Assembly (NCBI GenBank): GCA_009192285.1
Contig: WBVU01000009.1
Coordinates: forward strand, 1,674,001-1,738,000
DNA from: Morchella semilibera
Lineage: Eukaryota > Ascomycota > Pezizomycetes > Pezizales > Morchellaceae
Direction: 5' to 3'
DNA: 64,000 nucleotides
Below the pieces are notes generated by a model. That model had not been told where the DNA came from, searched no databases, and saw only the letters and a list, made by a program, of their open reading frames with translations. Positions 53,767-64,000 of the stretch are shown here, in pieces. Within the stretch, counting starts at the first letter, position 1. Each line of letters begins with the position of its first letter. Position numbers and translations under genes: made by a program.

Positions 53767-54098
53767 GGAGTATAGTGCGGCGCATCTTAAAGGTGACATG
53801 TCGGTATCTCCGTTGGAACAATCTTGGCCATTCCGTTTGCTTATGAACCAATAAGAGCCTGCAAGTCGGTAAATGTAGGATATAATCCTGCTCCACTTCA
53901 CCAAGTCTTGGCGTTTTTACATACAAAAATAAGTAAATGGCATCGTATATAACTTTTCAACCAGACAAGATATCAGAAATCTATGAAGCCAAGTTGTAGA
54001 TATTTAGTATAGTAAAGATTTTGGCTTCATACCTTGTCTAGTTGAAAAGTTATAAGCGATGTAATTTATGTCAGCTTTAATGCGCGGCACCATACTCC
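53767..54098. mobile_element. Long hairpin element (TIR about 30 bp plus inner inverted repeat)
   Basis: Outer arms GGAGTAT.GTGCGGCGCAT and complement enclose a second, inner inverted repeat (about 53940-53985 against 54021-54060, sharing ATAACTTTTCAAC). The unit is non-coding and could fold almost end to end. A related, interrupted copy lies at 40500-40975. Ends extend outwards as a palindrome, so the exact target duplication is unclear. Confidence 0.65.
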
Positions 54099-54170
54099 TT
54101 TTTTTTTTTTTTTTAATCGGTTGTATTTGTTTAAGATACACTACACTACATGTGCATACATGTAACTCTA

Positions 54171-54262
54171 CTCGTATTTCGACTGATATTGCATGCCATA
54201 CAAAAATACGCCAAGCTCATGATTTTGGGTGTATGCAATAATGGCCCAGTTCAAAAACGTCA
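54171..54262. mobile_element. CTCG-family MITE, copy 3 (shortened)
   Basis: In opposite orientation to copy 4 (60599-60720). By hand alignment it differs from copy 4 by one internal gap of about 18 bp in the left arm, one C/T change and loss of about 15 bp at the right end, which instead runs into a TACATGTAC palindrome. The rest is identical, so it is a young copy. Confidence 0.75.
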
Positions 54263-54310
54263 GTACATGTACTATATATTTTTTGTACCAACATGTACAT
54301 GTATTAGGTA

Positions 54311-54460
54311 CAGCGAAAGGTGATAAGTGATGGAACGCCCTGAGAGTACTACCGCCGCGTTCTACTCACTGCCCTTAACACTGGAGTACATACAAACACC
54401 AAATGTTGGTGGCGTTTTACTAGGCATTACTGTGTCCCATCACTTATTATCTGCCGCTGT
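54311..54460. mobile_element. CAGCG-family MITE, copy 2
   Basis: 150 bp with inverted ends CAGCGAAAGGTGATAAGTGA and a near complement ending CCGCTG, flanked by TA (54309-54310, 54461-54462). It contains ACCAAATGTTGGTGGCGTTT, shared with the shorter copy at 41582-41677. No coding capacity. Confidence 0.7.
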
Positions 54461-54462
54461 AC

Positions 54463-57280
54463 ATACGGAGAGCACTCTGCTCGTTCTGCAGGCCCTATAG
54501 GTACCTAACCCTAACTAACCTCATAACCTACAACATATCACCTTCATATACTCAATAAAAAAAAGGTGCTGCATACAAATCTGCGTGTAAAGAGCATTAT
54601 ATTTTACACATTGCGTGTATCTTAGACTGACGTCTTAGATTGGTAGTTTGGGAACCGGCGTTACGGCCAACACCCATATTGTACTGAAAAGGGTAGATGT
54701 AATGATGTAGGTTTAGGACGGATATAAGGGTGTGTTGCAACACTCCAGTCCTGAACAAAAAATTAAGTACGCAACATTGGCGGGTCTCGGTTCCGTAGGC
54801 TTTAGACGCTCCTAATTTATTTACCCTACCGAGTTAATCTGTCTCTGCTTTCTATTAATTCGGGCTGTTCCTTTTTAGGGCCGCTATTTCCGGACTTATA
54901 ATATGGCAAGATTTCCTCTCCCACACGTAGGAAAATTCTCTATCAATCCCTTACTAGATCTGATCTATAGATCTATACAGTGTCCCAAATGTAGGTACTC
55001 TATGTTCTATTTACTCACTATATAGCAGAGGCTCCCTCATTTCAATCAGGGATTCTCCTGCAGAAACGCATTAGGACCATTCTGGACATTGGCCCCGCCT
55101 TTCCCAATTCAGCTTGAATAAGATTTCCCACTCAATACACTACATTGGTAGCTATAGATTCCGGCTTAACATCCTAAATCCCGGGTTATCAGCAACCCAT
55201 CATGCACAATCTGGCACATGTACCTACCATGTACGTACATGTTTATAAGCCCACAGATATAAACGGAGATATCTGGACTACAGACTAGGCTCGCCGCAAA
55301 CTAGCTGGCATCTATTGGGATTGTCGGGGTAAATATCCCAAATTTTTTCTACTTACCAAAATTAGTATGGCAAATATAAAGCCATCTATACCCAGAGCTC
55401 TATATCAATGGGCCTGAATCAAAAGCACATACATACTGTCTATGCATTAAACTCCAAATTCTGATGGGTTGCATTCCAGGCCAACAAATTTCCGCGGGTC
55501 TGTCTTAAGCTGGATAAGCACCGGTTCCACGAAGCATCGAGATTTCTACTGAATGCTTAATGTGCAGCGCATGGTGGAGATTATTGCTGAGTACATGATT
55601 TTTGATGTTGGAGCGATCTTCAAATTATCTCTTCATGATTGTGTACAACGGTCTACATTGTGTTCAAGAGTGTCCCCTGATCGCTCCAATGACCGGAAAG
55701 GGGATGAATAGTGACATATGCACCTTCTGACTGAGGTTTAGGTCACCCCGTGGTTTTTAGACTCTTCTGCCTGGATTTTGCTATATGAATAGCTAAGATA
55801 TCTCTCGTGAGGGGAAAAAAGGAGAAACAATAATGTGCTGAAAACTTACGGGGGCACGTGCTAAATATTAATTCGATAACTACATGTACATGTGTAAGTA
55901 CATGTAGGCATGTAGTATACAAGGGAAAAGTTATCAGACGCCCCATAATATCGTAGAGGCCGTTAAGCCTCACATAATACAGAAACGATTTTCAGTCGGT
56001 AGATATTCGAGACAGTATTTCTCCAATAGAATTGGTTTTAGCCTCATGCCTTGTATGAATTTTGGGTTATATCCTCACACCAATATCGTGACTGCGCTTT
56101 TATGAACGTACTTAAGTACCTACGGGGTTGAAGGTACTTATGTAATATTGGCCGTGTCCGGAAACATCATGTGTACCCTGGCCCTCTGTGGGCATCGCTC
56201 AATGTATATATAGTCCCGGGAATGGGGTAAAATGTAACCGTGGGGCTACGGTATTGAGTCAAGGATACCGGTTTAAACCCGCATCGTAAGTAGAATACTA
56301 TATCGATACCGCACCAATACCATATCCTTACCGAATTACTAGCGTAATGACTGCCCATGTACTTTACCTACATGTATACATGGTATTGTGGGGTGTTAAA
56401 GATAACCGGAAACCAGCCTCGTAACCAAATACATACATGTATTAACCAGATTTTGAAAGCACCACCCTTGAGTCCGTATTGAAACCATCACAGAATTGAA
56501 ATCCCTTGAATCCCTTGCCTTATTTCTTTTATGGGTGTGGTGCAAGGCGATGTTGAAGTTGCGTTCCCACTTGCAACAATACAGCACAGTACTAGTACTT
56601 TTCTTGAGGGGTGAGGGTGCCGTTTAGAGCTATCTGAGCTCCGGGAGAGGAGCCGGAGTAGCTCGAAATGAAAAACAAAGGGTTGTGGAAAAATGCTATT
56701 AGGGTTATCTTAACCTAGGTTATTACGGGTTATTACGGGGCCTTACATACATGTAGATATCCTTGTTTTCAAAGGTAAATGTTGGGGTATCGTCGTCGCT
56801 AGGAGGGCATAAACCACGGGAGTAGTGTTATCAATAAATGATATCTAGGAACATCTCGGGCTCATCCCCATAGTGGGCCCTATGCAGATAACTTCCCCAT
56901 GAACAAAAGGGATTGCTTCCATTTTCAGTCGTAAAACCTCGATAAACTAAGGGTATTACTCTGAAACGTCTCACATGATAGTGGACTTCTGAGTGTAGCA
57001 AGTCAAACCTCCTCACAGCCAAGCTATCACGTATCATCGTAAAAAAATATTTCATACCCATTCAATTATTTTAACTATTTATCTAGTATTATACAGTAGT
57101 CACAAGCGTCTCAAATCAGATAGGGGAAAGGGGAAATGGTAATGGAAGGCTTAAGTGGTGCGCTGGGCCTGGATCCCGACCATCCCAAGACATTCCAAAT
57201 AAACGAAATAGATTCCACAACACCGTGAAGACTCGAAAAATCGCAACCTATAGTGCCTGATTTACCGCAGATCACTTCAA
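54463..57280. other. Intergenic, AT-rich
   Basis: No supported gene. Holds at least ten ACATGT palindromes, CTAACCCTAACTAACC-like sequence is just outside at 54504, and a small GGAGCGAT/ATCGCTCC inverted pair lies at 55605 and 55679. Open stretches are short and unrecognised. Confidence 0.4.
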
Positions 57281-59407
57281 TCACCGTTCATCTTCATCGT
57301 CAGCCGCATCTAAAGCGTCGTTGTCTATCCAACCTTGAGCCTTCTTGACAGCTTTCTCCCAAAGCGAGAACAAAACACTCCTTTGTTCCTCGGTTGTTGA
57401 GGGGGTAAAGGTTTTGCGTCCTTCCCGATTAATATTTTTAAGCTCATCGAAATTTTGCCATACGTTCACTGCGAATCCCGCTGCAATTGCGGCACCGAGA
57501 GCTGTTGTTTCGCGCATTTGAGGTCGATCAACGTCAATACCCATAATGTCGGCTTGCAACTAATCCAATAATTAGCATCTGGATTTTAGAAATAGAGTTA
57601 AATTTTGTTTAACATACTTGCATGCACACATCAGAATTACTCATGCCCCCATCAACAGCGAGTGTGTGTAATGCTGTGCCACTATCCTTTTCCATAGCAG
57701 AGAGAATAGCTTTCGTTTGGAAACAGGTTGCCTCAATAGTTGCTCTTGCGATATGCTCTTTTGTGGTATATTGCGTAATACCGACTAGTATGATGTCAGT
57801 TATCAGTCCAGAGATGGTTGGATGAGTATAACTACTTACATATTGTTCCCCTGGCATCATCCACCCAATACGGGGCAAATAACCCAGAGAATGCGGTAAC
57901 AAAGACAACGCCACCGCTGTCTAAAATTGGGTTAGCTTATAGATTCATCTTTTAATAGCACTCTAGGAGTTCGAGCTATAAAGAGGCGAACCCACCCTTG
58001 ACTTTAGATGCCAACTCGCCAATCTCGCCCGAGTGTTTGATTAGTTGGAGATTATCTCTCAAAAACTTGATGGCAGAGCCCGCAACGGCAATTGAACCTG
58101 AGGTTGAATGTTTGATCAATAATTCCTGTAGGATGTGTGGGGCTATTGGATGGGTACATACCCTCTAAAGCATACACCGGCTTGTGGCCTTTGAAGGAAT
58201 ACGCAACAGTGGTCAAGAGACCATTATTGGACGTAACTGGTTCATTCCCGGTATTATAGAGAAGAAAGCATCCAGTACCATAAGTATTTTTTGCCATTCC
58301 TGGAGTGAATCCACACTGCCCGACCAAAGCAGCGCTTTGATCACCAAGACATCCGGCAATTTTTATACCCTTCAGGATTCCATCGCTAAGCACTCCGTAG
58401 GCATCAGGATCCGACGAGGGCACAATCTTAGGCATAGTTACGCCCCTAACACCGAAAAAATCTATTAGGAAATCATCGTACTCTAATGTTTTGATGTTGC
58501 AAAACATAGTTCTCGATGCATTACTAGGATCTGTGACGTGGAGGCCATTCTTGACCCCGCCAGTTAAATTATATAATAACCATGAATCGACTGTTCCAAA
58601 TGAACAACGACCAGCCTTCACCGCGGCCTGGACAGCTGGGACGTGTCGTACCAGCCATGCTAATTTAACACTGGAAGGGTAAGTGGATAGTGGAAGGCCG
58701 CATAGTTCTCGTAGTTTATCAAATCCTTCTTTCTTGCGTAACTCATGAACAAGTTTAGATGTTCGAGTATCAGGCCAAACAATGGCATTGTAGAGCGGCT
58801 TTCCTGACTCAGTATCCCAGACAACCTGAAAATAGCGGAAGGATCAGCAGCTGGACCGGGTCAACGGATTTAAAGTTTTATCTACTACCCGTTGTAGAAA
58901 AATATAAAGAAAGACGTGGGGATATTATTACCGTTGTTTCACGCTGGTTAGTGATACCAATGGCTTTGATGTCATCCACTACATAACCATCTGCAACAAA
59001 CTCCTCGGTGGCTCGCTCAATGCACGTTTTTACTGAATTCACCAGCTCATATGGGTCATGTTCAATCCATCTATTAATTTATTCACTGCAGTTAGCACCC
59101 ATAGAGGATTGACCGCGCTTGTGTGGTTCGGGGTCAATTACCCCGAGTGTGGATATAGCTGCTCAAATTCCATCTGGTAGCTTGCACGTGGTGTACCAGT
59201 ACTATCGAAAATTAGAAACCGAGAGCTGGTTGTACCCTGGTCGATAGCTGCAGTGAAAGATTCTTTCGGGACATTATTTTGACGTGGACGAGGCACAGTA
59301 GGATTATGAGAATAGTTGTTCAAATCACTACGAGTGGATCGACGGCTACTAATAGTGCTACTGCTAGCTGAAGAAGACGCACGTGTTTTTGAAGAACTGG
59401 AACCCAT
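57281..59407 (-). CDS. GUT1: Glycerol kinase with Ser-rich, myristoylation-type N-terminus
   Basis: FGGY-family kinase that turns glycerol and ATP into glycerol 3-phosphate. Seven exons on the minus strand (59142-59407, 58932-59070, 58162-58825, 57996-58097, 57840-57920, 57618-57784, 57281-57559) join in frame to 565 aa; introns are 55-106 nt with GT-AG ends. Seen: [16 protein letters not shown] (phosphate-binding start of the fold), [64 protein letters not shown] (FGGY signature region), [46 protein letters not shown] and [12 protein letters not shown]. The core is complete. Ahead of it lies a 50-residue Ser/Arg-rich extension beginning MGSSSSKTR, which fits the N-myristoylation pattern (Gly2, Ser6, Lys7). 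That ATG is the first in frame. No regulatory site is evident upstream. Confidence 0.95.
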
Positions 59408-60598
59408 TAGAATTGGCAGTGGAATGTGACGGTGTTCCCTTAGAAGGGTGGGATGGAGAAATCTATGGGAATGAGGGTGAGGGAGAGGGAGAGAGCAACA
59501 GCAACAGGAGCAGCAGGCACAGACGGGTGGAGGAAGGTGGTACTAAGGATTGGGGGGGGGGGGGGGGACGCTTTTAAGGTGCGGAAGGAAGAATTGAGTG
59601 TGTTGTCGCGGTTGTGGAGGTTGTGGAGGTTGTGGTGTTGAGAAGGAGGGAAGACGGCAGACCTTATTGATTTCAGAGGGTGTGGGTAAGGCAACGAGAG
59701 AAGGGGTGAAAGTGAGTGTGTTCAGGCATTTTATTAATCCGGTTGCACAAAGCACGAGACTGCGAGGGTGTCTTGAAAGCACGATTGTTGAGGGGAGGTG
59801 ATAACAAAGGTGGATGGTGTTTGTGACGATACTGATGGACATAGTTTTTTTTTCTTGTTCGTGGGGGATCGAAAAACGTCACCCTGGGAACATGTTCTCG
59901 TGACTGAGGCTGATTTCACCGGTTGAAGACTACATGTATCTCCGCATGACCCATACCTTACACAACCTTCCACTTCCATCAGCAAAATGTACCTGGATTT
60001 TGCGATAACCGATGTCTACCGAGCACAGGAACGGTAAAGCGTTGCCCGAGGGCTTGGCCGTTATCTTCTCCGCAGTCGTCCTCACTCGGGGAAATATGCC
60101 GAAAGTCCTACTGGAGCCTCAATCTGGTCCAATTCAAGCTTCTTAGCGTTACTATTCATAAAGCAGGACCCCGCACCCCGCGTGAAAAGTACACAAGTAC
60201 ATGTACGTATTTGGGGAATCAGGCTGATCCATGATGCGTCCGTGCCATTGTGCCTTGATAACGGAAACCCGACTGGCTGTATCCCTCACGGACGGCAGAC
60301 AAAATTTTTCCGTGCTTGGTATGTGCTTGGGTATTTGATCACTCAACCGCCACCCATTGCCTACCTCTCATCGCTCATCCGATGAGTGTCAACGCAACCC
60401 CTTCGGCTTTGGCACTCATGCTTTGTCATTACCCTTGTGCCTAGACCCATAAGTCATTGCTCGTGCTAGCTAGCTGGGTGCTCTATCAGTTTTTGCTACA
60501 TGTATGTAGACCCGGTCCATTCTAAAGGTATCGGCATTTGTCCTGCGCACGGTAAGTTGTTATGCCGTCCGCACAACACATACCTACTTACACACTTA
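59408..60598. other. Upstream region of glycerol kinase
   Basis: Presumed promoter and leader. A run of 16 G sits at 59551-59566 (C-rich on the sense strand of glycerol kinase), followed by GGTTGTGGA triplets near 59610. No gene recognised between it and the MITE. Confidence 0.45.
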
Positions 60599-60720
60599 CT
60601 CGTTTTTCGCTGACGTTTTTGAACTGGGCCATTATTGCATACACCCAAGATCATGAGCTTGGCGTATTTTTGTATGGCATGCAATATCAGTCGCGTCCAC
60701 AAACGTCAGCGAAATACGAG
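60599..60720. mobile_element. CTCG-family MITE, copy 4 (full)
   Basis: 122 bp between TA dinucleotides (60597-60598, 60721-60722). Ends CTCGTTTTTCGCTGACGTTT and complement pair with few mismatches. Carries GGGTGTATGCAATA-type and GCCATACAAAAAT blocks in reverse orientation to copies 2 and 3. Best-preserved member for defining the family. Confidence 0.8.
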
Positions 60721-60722
60721 TA

Positions 60723-61083
60723 CACGATAGGGGAGGTACACCACAGCACGGACACGCACGCATGAAAGAAAGAAAAAAAATCGAAAGAAGGAAGCGGAAA
60801 GATGCAACAGGGATGCTTAATCTGTACCAAGAATCATTGCTCTCTGAATACTGTGGGGCACACAATTGGTACACTTAGGTTGTGTAATGCGACGCATGTA
60901 GGTTATCCTAACCAATGGTACTACTTTGGTATTGTCCCGAGAAAAAAAAGAAAAAAAAAGAACGTGTGAGACGGAAAAAATTCACTGCTTTCCGATATAC
61001 CCAATTCCAAGACACCGTAAAATCCAACTAGCCCTGAGATTTGACTTTTATTGATTTTGAGCACAATTAGGAAAAAGAAACAC
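60723..61083. other. 3' side of eL8 gene
   Basis: Short intergenic stretch with A/G-rich tract (60941-60980); likely includes the eL8 3' UTR. No other feature. Confidence 0.4.
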
Positions 61084-62409
61084 TTAGATCTTGATGGCTG
61101 CGTCCAACGCCTTTTGCTTCTTGGCTGTAGCAATAAATTAGACTTCATGTATCTGGAAGTTTTTTTAGGAACCCTTACCAATTTTAGCGTTGGCCTTGGC
61201 ACCCATGATACCACCTCCCCAGTGCCTCTTCTGCTCCTCGTACTTCTCGAGGTAGCCTTCTTTCACAGCGGTAATAAGCTTGGAGAGCTCAGCTTTGTCC
61301 TCAGCACGAACCTCGGTGATGGCAAGAACAGCGGCGGTCTAGTCACAAAAGTAAGCGACCGGAGACGGAGATTAGAGCTTAAAGGGTATGGAGACGAACC
61401 TTCTTATGAACAACAGTCCCAAGACGGGCCTTGCCTTTGATGATAGCGTAAGGAACACCCATCTTCCTACAGAGAGCGGGTAGGAAGATAACCAGCTCAA
61501 TAGGGTCAACATCATTGGGGATGAGAACCAAGGAGGCCTTCTTGTTTTCGATCAAACCAACGACGTGGTTAAGACCGTACTTCACGACATAGGGCTTCTT
61601 GCCGACGAAAGAGGCCTTGTCCTTGCTGTCCTTGATAGCAGCGGCTTCCTGGACCAAACGCTCCTTCTTCTCGGCCTTGGTCTCGGGGCGGTATTTATTG
61701 AGGAGGCGCAGAGTCTGGGTGGCAAGGTTCTTGTCGAGGACGTTCTGGAACTGAGCGATGGCAGGTGGGACCTTGAGACGAAGGTTCAAGATCTTCTTAC
61801 GGCGCTGGAGGAGAACGTACTCCGGCCATTTCACCATACGTGAAAGATTCCTACGTGGCTGGATATCCTGGCCAATGCCGAAGTTGCGTGAACGCTTCTC
61901 AATGAGAGGGTTCTATCACGATAGCTAGTTAGTTATCTGAACCGGAGCAGAAATTCCGGGTCCGGTTATTTATCGCGGATAAAGTGGAGGAATTGAGCTA
62001 AGTACCTTGGCCTTCTTGCTGGCACCTGCCCTCTGCTGAGGGAACGGGGCAGCGGCGGTCTTCTTTGATTTTCCGGGCTGGTCATTGAGAGATTTAAATC
62101 AGCGAATATTCTTCAACAGATTAAATCTACTCTAAAAGTCTCGTGGCATATGCAATAAAGCCATCAGCACATGAGACTTCAGCCATTTCAAAACATGAAA
62201 GCAGAATTCCACTTCACAAGCACTAGCTTGCTTAGTTTCTTTCGCTCGGGGTCATGCATGATGCAAAACACTTTTCCAGAGCCCCTTCGTCATGGGCTTT
62301 TATCTCAATGACGGAGGAGATAGAAAAGTACCAAATGGCGATGTCGTAGCCGAGGCGTTTATTGCAGCCGTTCGAGAAGAAGTAAGGGGAGCACGAGGGG
62401 AAGTACCAT
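61084..62409 (-). CDS. RPL8: 60S ribosomal protein eL8 (L8; L7a in mammals)
   Basis: Large-subunit protein with the L7Ae/L30e RNA-binding fold. Five exons on the minus strand (62407-62409, 62006-62077, 61400-61912, 61179-61338, 61084-61124) give 262 aa, near yeast Rpl8 (256). Exon 1 is just the start codon: the only ATG followed directly by a GT donor upstream is CACCATG|GTACTT, and joining it to exon 2 gives [16 protein letters not shown], the expected N-terminus. This border is inferred. The 329-nt first intron has a CTGAT branch; the others are 54-93 nt. Family phrases: [89 protein letters not shown] and [14 protein letters not shown]. Later exons are certain; no lesion seen. A large first intron near the start codon is common in fungal ribosomal protein genes. 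Confidence 0.95.
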
Positions 62410-63029
62410 GGTGAGTATTTGGGCCGGAGTTGGACGTGGTTTTTCGTATGGTTGATTGTCGTTTGGTACGTTACAGAAGAATCTTTTTGTCAATTGTGAT
62501 CGGTAGCACTTTGAACAGTTGGGGAAGTGTGCGCGCCAAGTTTGGGACTGCTTTTTAGCAGTTACCTGCCAAGACCACTCACATGACTCGTGTAACACAT
62601 ATTCTTAATAGTAGTATCGTTTATCATTGGCCAACCCAAGCGCAAGGTCCCACTGCTTTCACCCACCCAAGGCCGGCTCAGCTAACATCGGGGTAGGTAC
62701 ATACATGTACCTACATACATGTAGTCTCGTTCCAGCCCATACGGTGTGGTGGTGGTTGTGATTGAGAGATACATGTAATTTGATACAACCACTGGGGTCT
62801 GGGAACGAGACTACTAGAGCCATTACGGCTACCCCCGTCCTATTGATAAAAATTTGGCAAGTACAGGGTACATACATACATGTAAGTACATACATGTACA
62901 TTTATTTAATTTGATGATTACATGTACTCTAATCCAATATTTATGCGCATGTAATTCCAGGCGATCGCTAAATTTCTCCCATACCTACATAAGTATCTCA
63001 CGAATACACTAAGATTCCTCATCTTTACC
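62410..63029. other. Spacer between eL8 and DUF3429 genes
   Basis: Must contain the eL8 promoter (its right-to-left upstream side) and the 3' end of the DUF3429 gene. It is rich in TACATGTA palindromes (six between 62700 and 62925). No coding region recognised. Confidence 0.45.
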
Positions 63030-63961
63030 TCACTTGTTTCCTTCACTCCTTCTCTCTTTCTTGGTCTCTTTCTTGGTACCATTTGCATTTTCCTCCTCAG
63101 AATTGCCATTTTCGTCTTCGTCTTCGTCTTCTTTTTCAACGTTAATGGCGGCGCCCTGCTCTATCCCCCCTCTCGTCTCTTCCGCCTCTTCCATCCTTTC
63201 TTTTGCAACTCTCATTTTACGTTCATCGTCTTCCTTTTGCAGGTTCTCCCATTGAGAATCACGTAGGTCCTGAAGATAGGCTGCAGGTCCTGGGAGTTTT
63301 GAAACTCGATCCCCAATCTATAAATGTTGTTACTATGTATTACAAGAGGAGCAAGAGTGTATGTTTATTTACCTGACCACGTCCAACTAAGGTCATCACA
63401 ATTGACGCGCCCACGACGAATGTTAACAAGAATCTATATGTCATGTACCACTTTGGTGCCCACCCCTTGGTTGTTGCTGTTGAATCTGCGAAATACATTC
63501 CAGTGAACCCAACGAATTGAGCAATTAAAGCTATATTGACAGGCAATAGTAACTATTGCAAAGGGCTCGTCAGATAATGGCCTTGAAGCTGTGAGCTAAA
63601 ATGGGAATTCCCAGCTTACGGTTGGCCAAGCAATAACCGGTGCTAAAATACTCAGTGAATAGCGTTTATAAGAGTGTTTACCACCATACTCTGCCATTTC
63701 TAACCCCCAATGAACGGCGCCCAAAAACGATAAAATAACAGCACCCAGCCCAACCTGCAATGGTTCCAATATATGGAGGAGATGTCCTGCCGTTTCTTCG
63801 CTGATTAAATATCCAATTCCATTTTCTTGCGAATAGTTGATATCCCAGGCGAGATAGAGTGTTGACAGGGATGTTCCAAGATATGGGACTAGTCCGCCAA
63901 AACCGATATATAAAACCTCCTTTGGTACCTCATTTAATTCAAATGTTTCCTTGACTGTTCT
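63030..63961 (-). CDS. DUF3429 (TMEM69-like) mitochondrial membrane protein, 5' partial
   Basis: Predicted multi-span mitochondrial inner-membrane protein of the DUF3429/TMEM69 family; biochemical role unknown. Three exons on the minus strand lie in the window (63620-63961, 63373-63552, 63030-63317; introns 67 and 55 nt), giving 269 codons of the C-terminal part. An acceptor with branch site TACTAAC and a TATATA-rich tract precedes 63961, so earlier exons, including the start and any targeting signal, lie beyond the right edge. Family phrases: EVLYIGFGGLVPYLGTSLST, ILSFLGAVHWGLEMAEYGG, LAPVIAWPTLLLP, FTGMYFADSTATTKGWAPKW and YRFLLTFVVGASIV, with about four to five hydrophobic spans. GRGQ ends the membrane part. 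The tail is hydrophilic: an acidic run (EKEDEDEDENGNSEEENA), then a basic one (KKETKKERR). Confidence 0.92.
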
Positions 63962-64000
63962 CTATTATATATATATATCGTTAGTACTTATGCCTAATAA

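Noticed and set aside
54503-54520. Telomere-like CCTAACCCTAACTAACC, also near 11322 and 33616
   Set aside because: Only one to two and a half TTAGGG-type units each, too short to claim an interstitial telomere.

Overview
The window looks like nuclear DNA of a filamentous ascomycete (Pezizomycotina). The genes have short GT-AG introns, mostly 53-106 nt, with CTRAC-type branch sites. There is a fungal cutinase, a fungal four-finger C2H2 factor and a DUF3429/TMEM69 mitochondrial protein. Density is low: seven protein genes, one partial gene at the left edge counted among them with another partial at the right, plus one tRNA in 64 kb. The spaces are filled with small hairpin-type DNA elements and simple repeats. 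A large, repeat-rich Pezizomycete-like genome would fit, but the sequence alone does not fix the class. No reverse transcriptase, integrase, transposase, CRISPR array or rRNA was recognised.

Layout. 1-1.96 kb: 3' part of the mitochondrial i-AAA protease YME1, with four one-base homopolymer insertions. 3.5 kb: a MITE carrying six 12-bp palindromes. 4.5 kb: an intron-containing tRNA-Ile(AAU). 4.6-21.6 kb: a gene desert with microsatellites, A/T and G tracts and two MITEs. 22.27-23.82 kb: a four-exon C2H2 transcription factor behind an ATG-free pyrimidine-rich leader. 23.8-35.3 kb: a second desert with G-rich tracts and a PIF/Harbinger-type MITE. 35.45-36.28 kb: secreted cutinase. 36.3-43.3 kb: AT-rich repeat zone with nested MITEs. 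43.36-47.64 kb: a divergent pair, ornithine cyclodeaminase family (-) and a six-exon AlkB-type dioxygenase (+). 47.6-57.3 kb: a further repeat zone with a MITE cluster at 53.8-54.5 kb. 57.28-64 kb: three minus-strand genes: glycerol kinase, ribosomal protein eL8 and a DUF3429 protein that runs off the right edge.

The genes do not form an obvious pathway or cluster. YME1 and the DUF3429 protein are both expected at the mitochondrial inner membrane; eL8 is a housekeeping gene; cutinase and glycerol kinase could both serve use of plant-surface lipids, but nothing in the sequence links them. The most distinctive signals are a textbook N-myristoylation motif on glycerol kinase, several families of TA-flanked MITEs (two copies of one nearly identical), a window-wide excess of the palindrome TACATGTA outside exons, and an AlkB gene that only appears after splicing.
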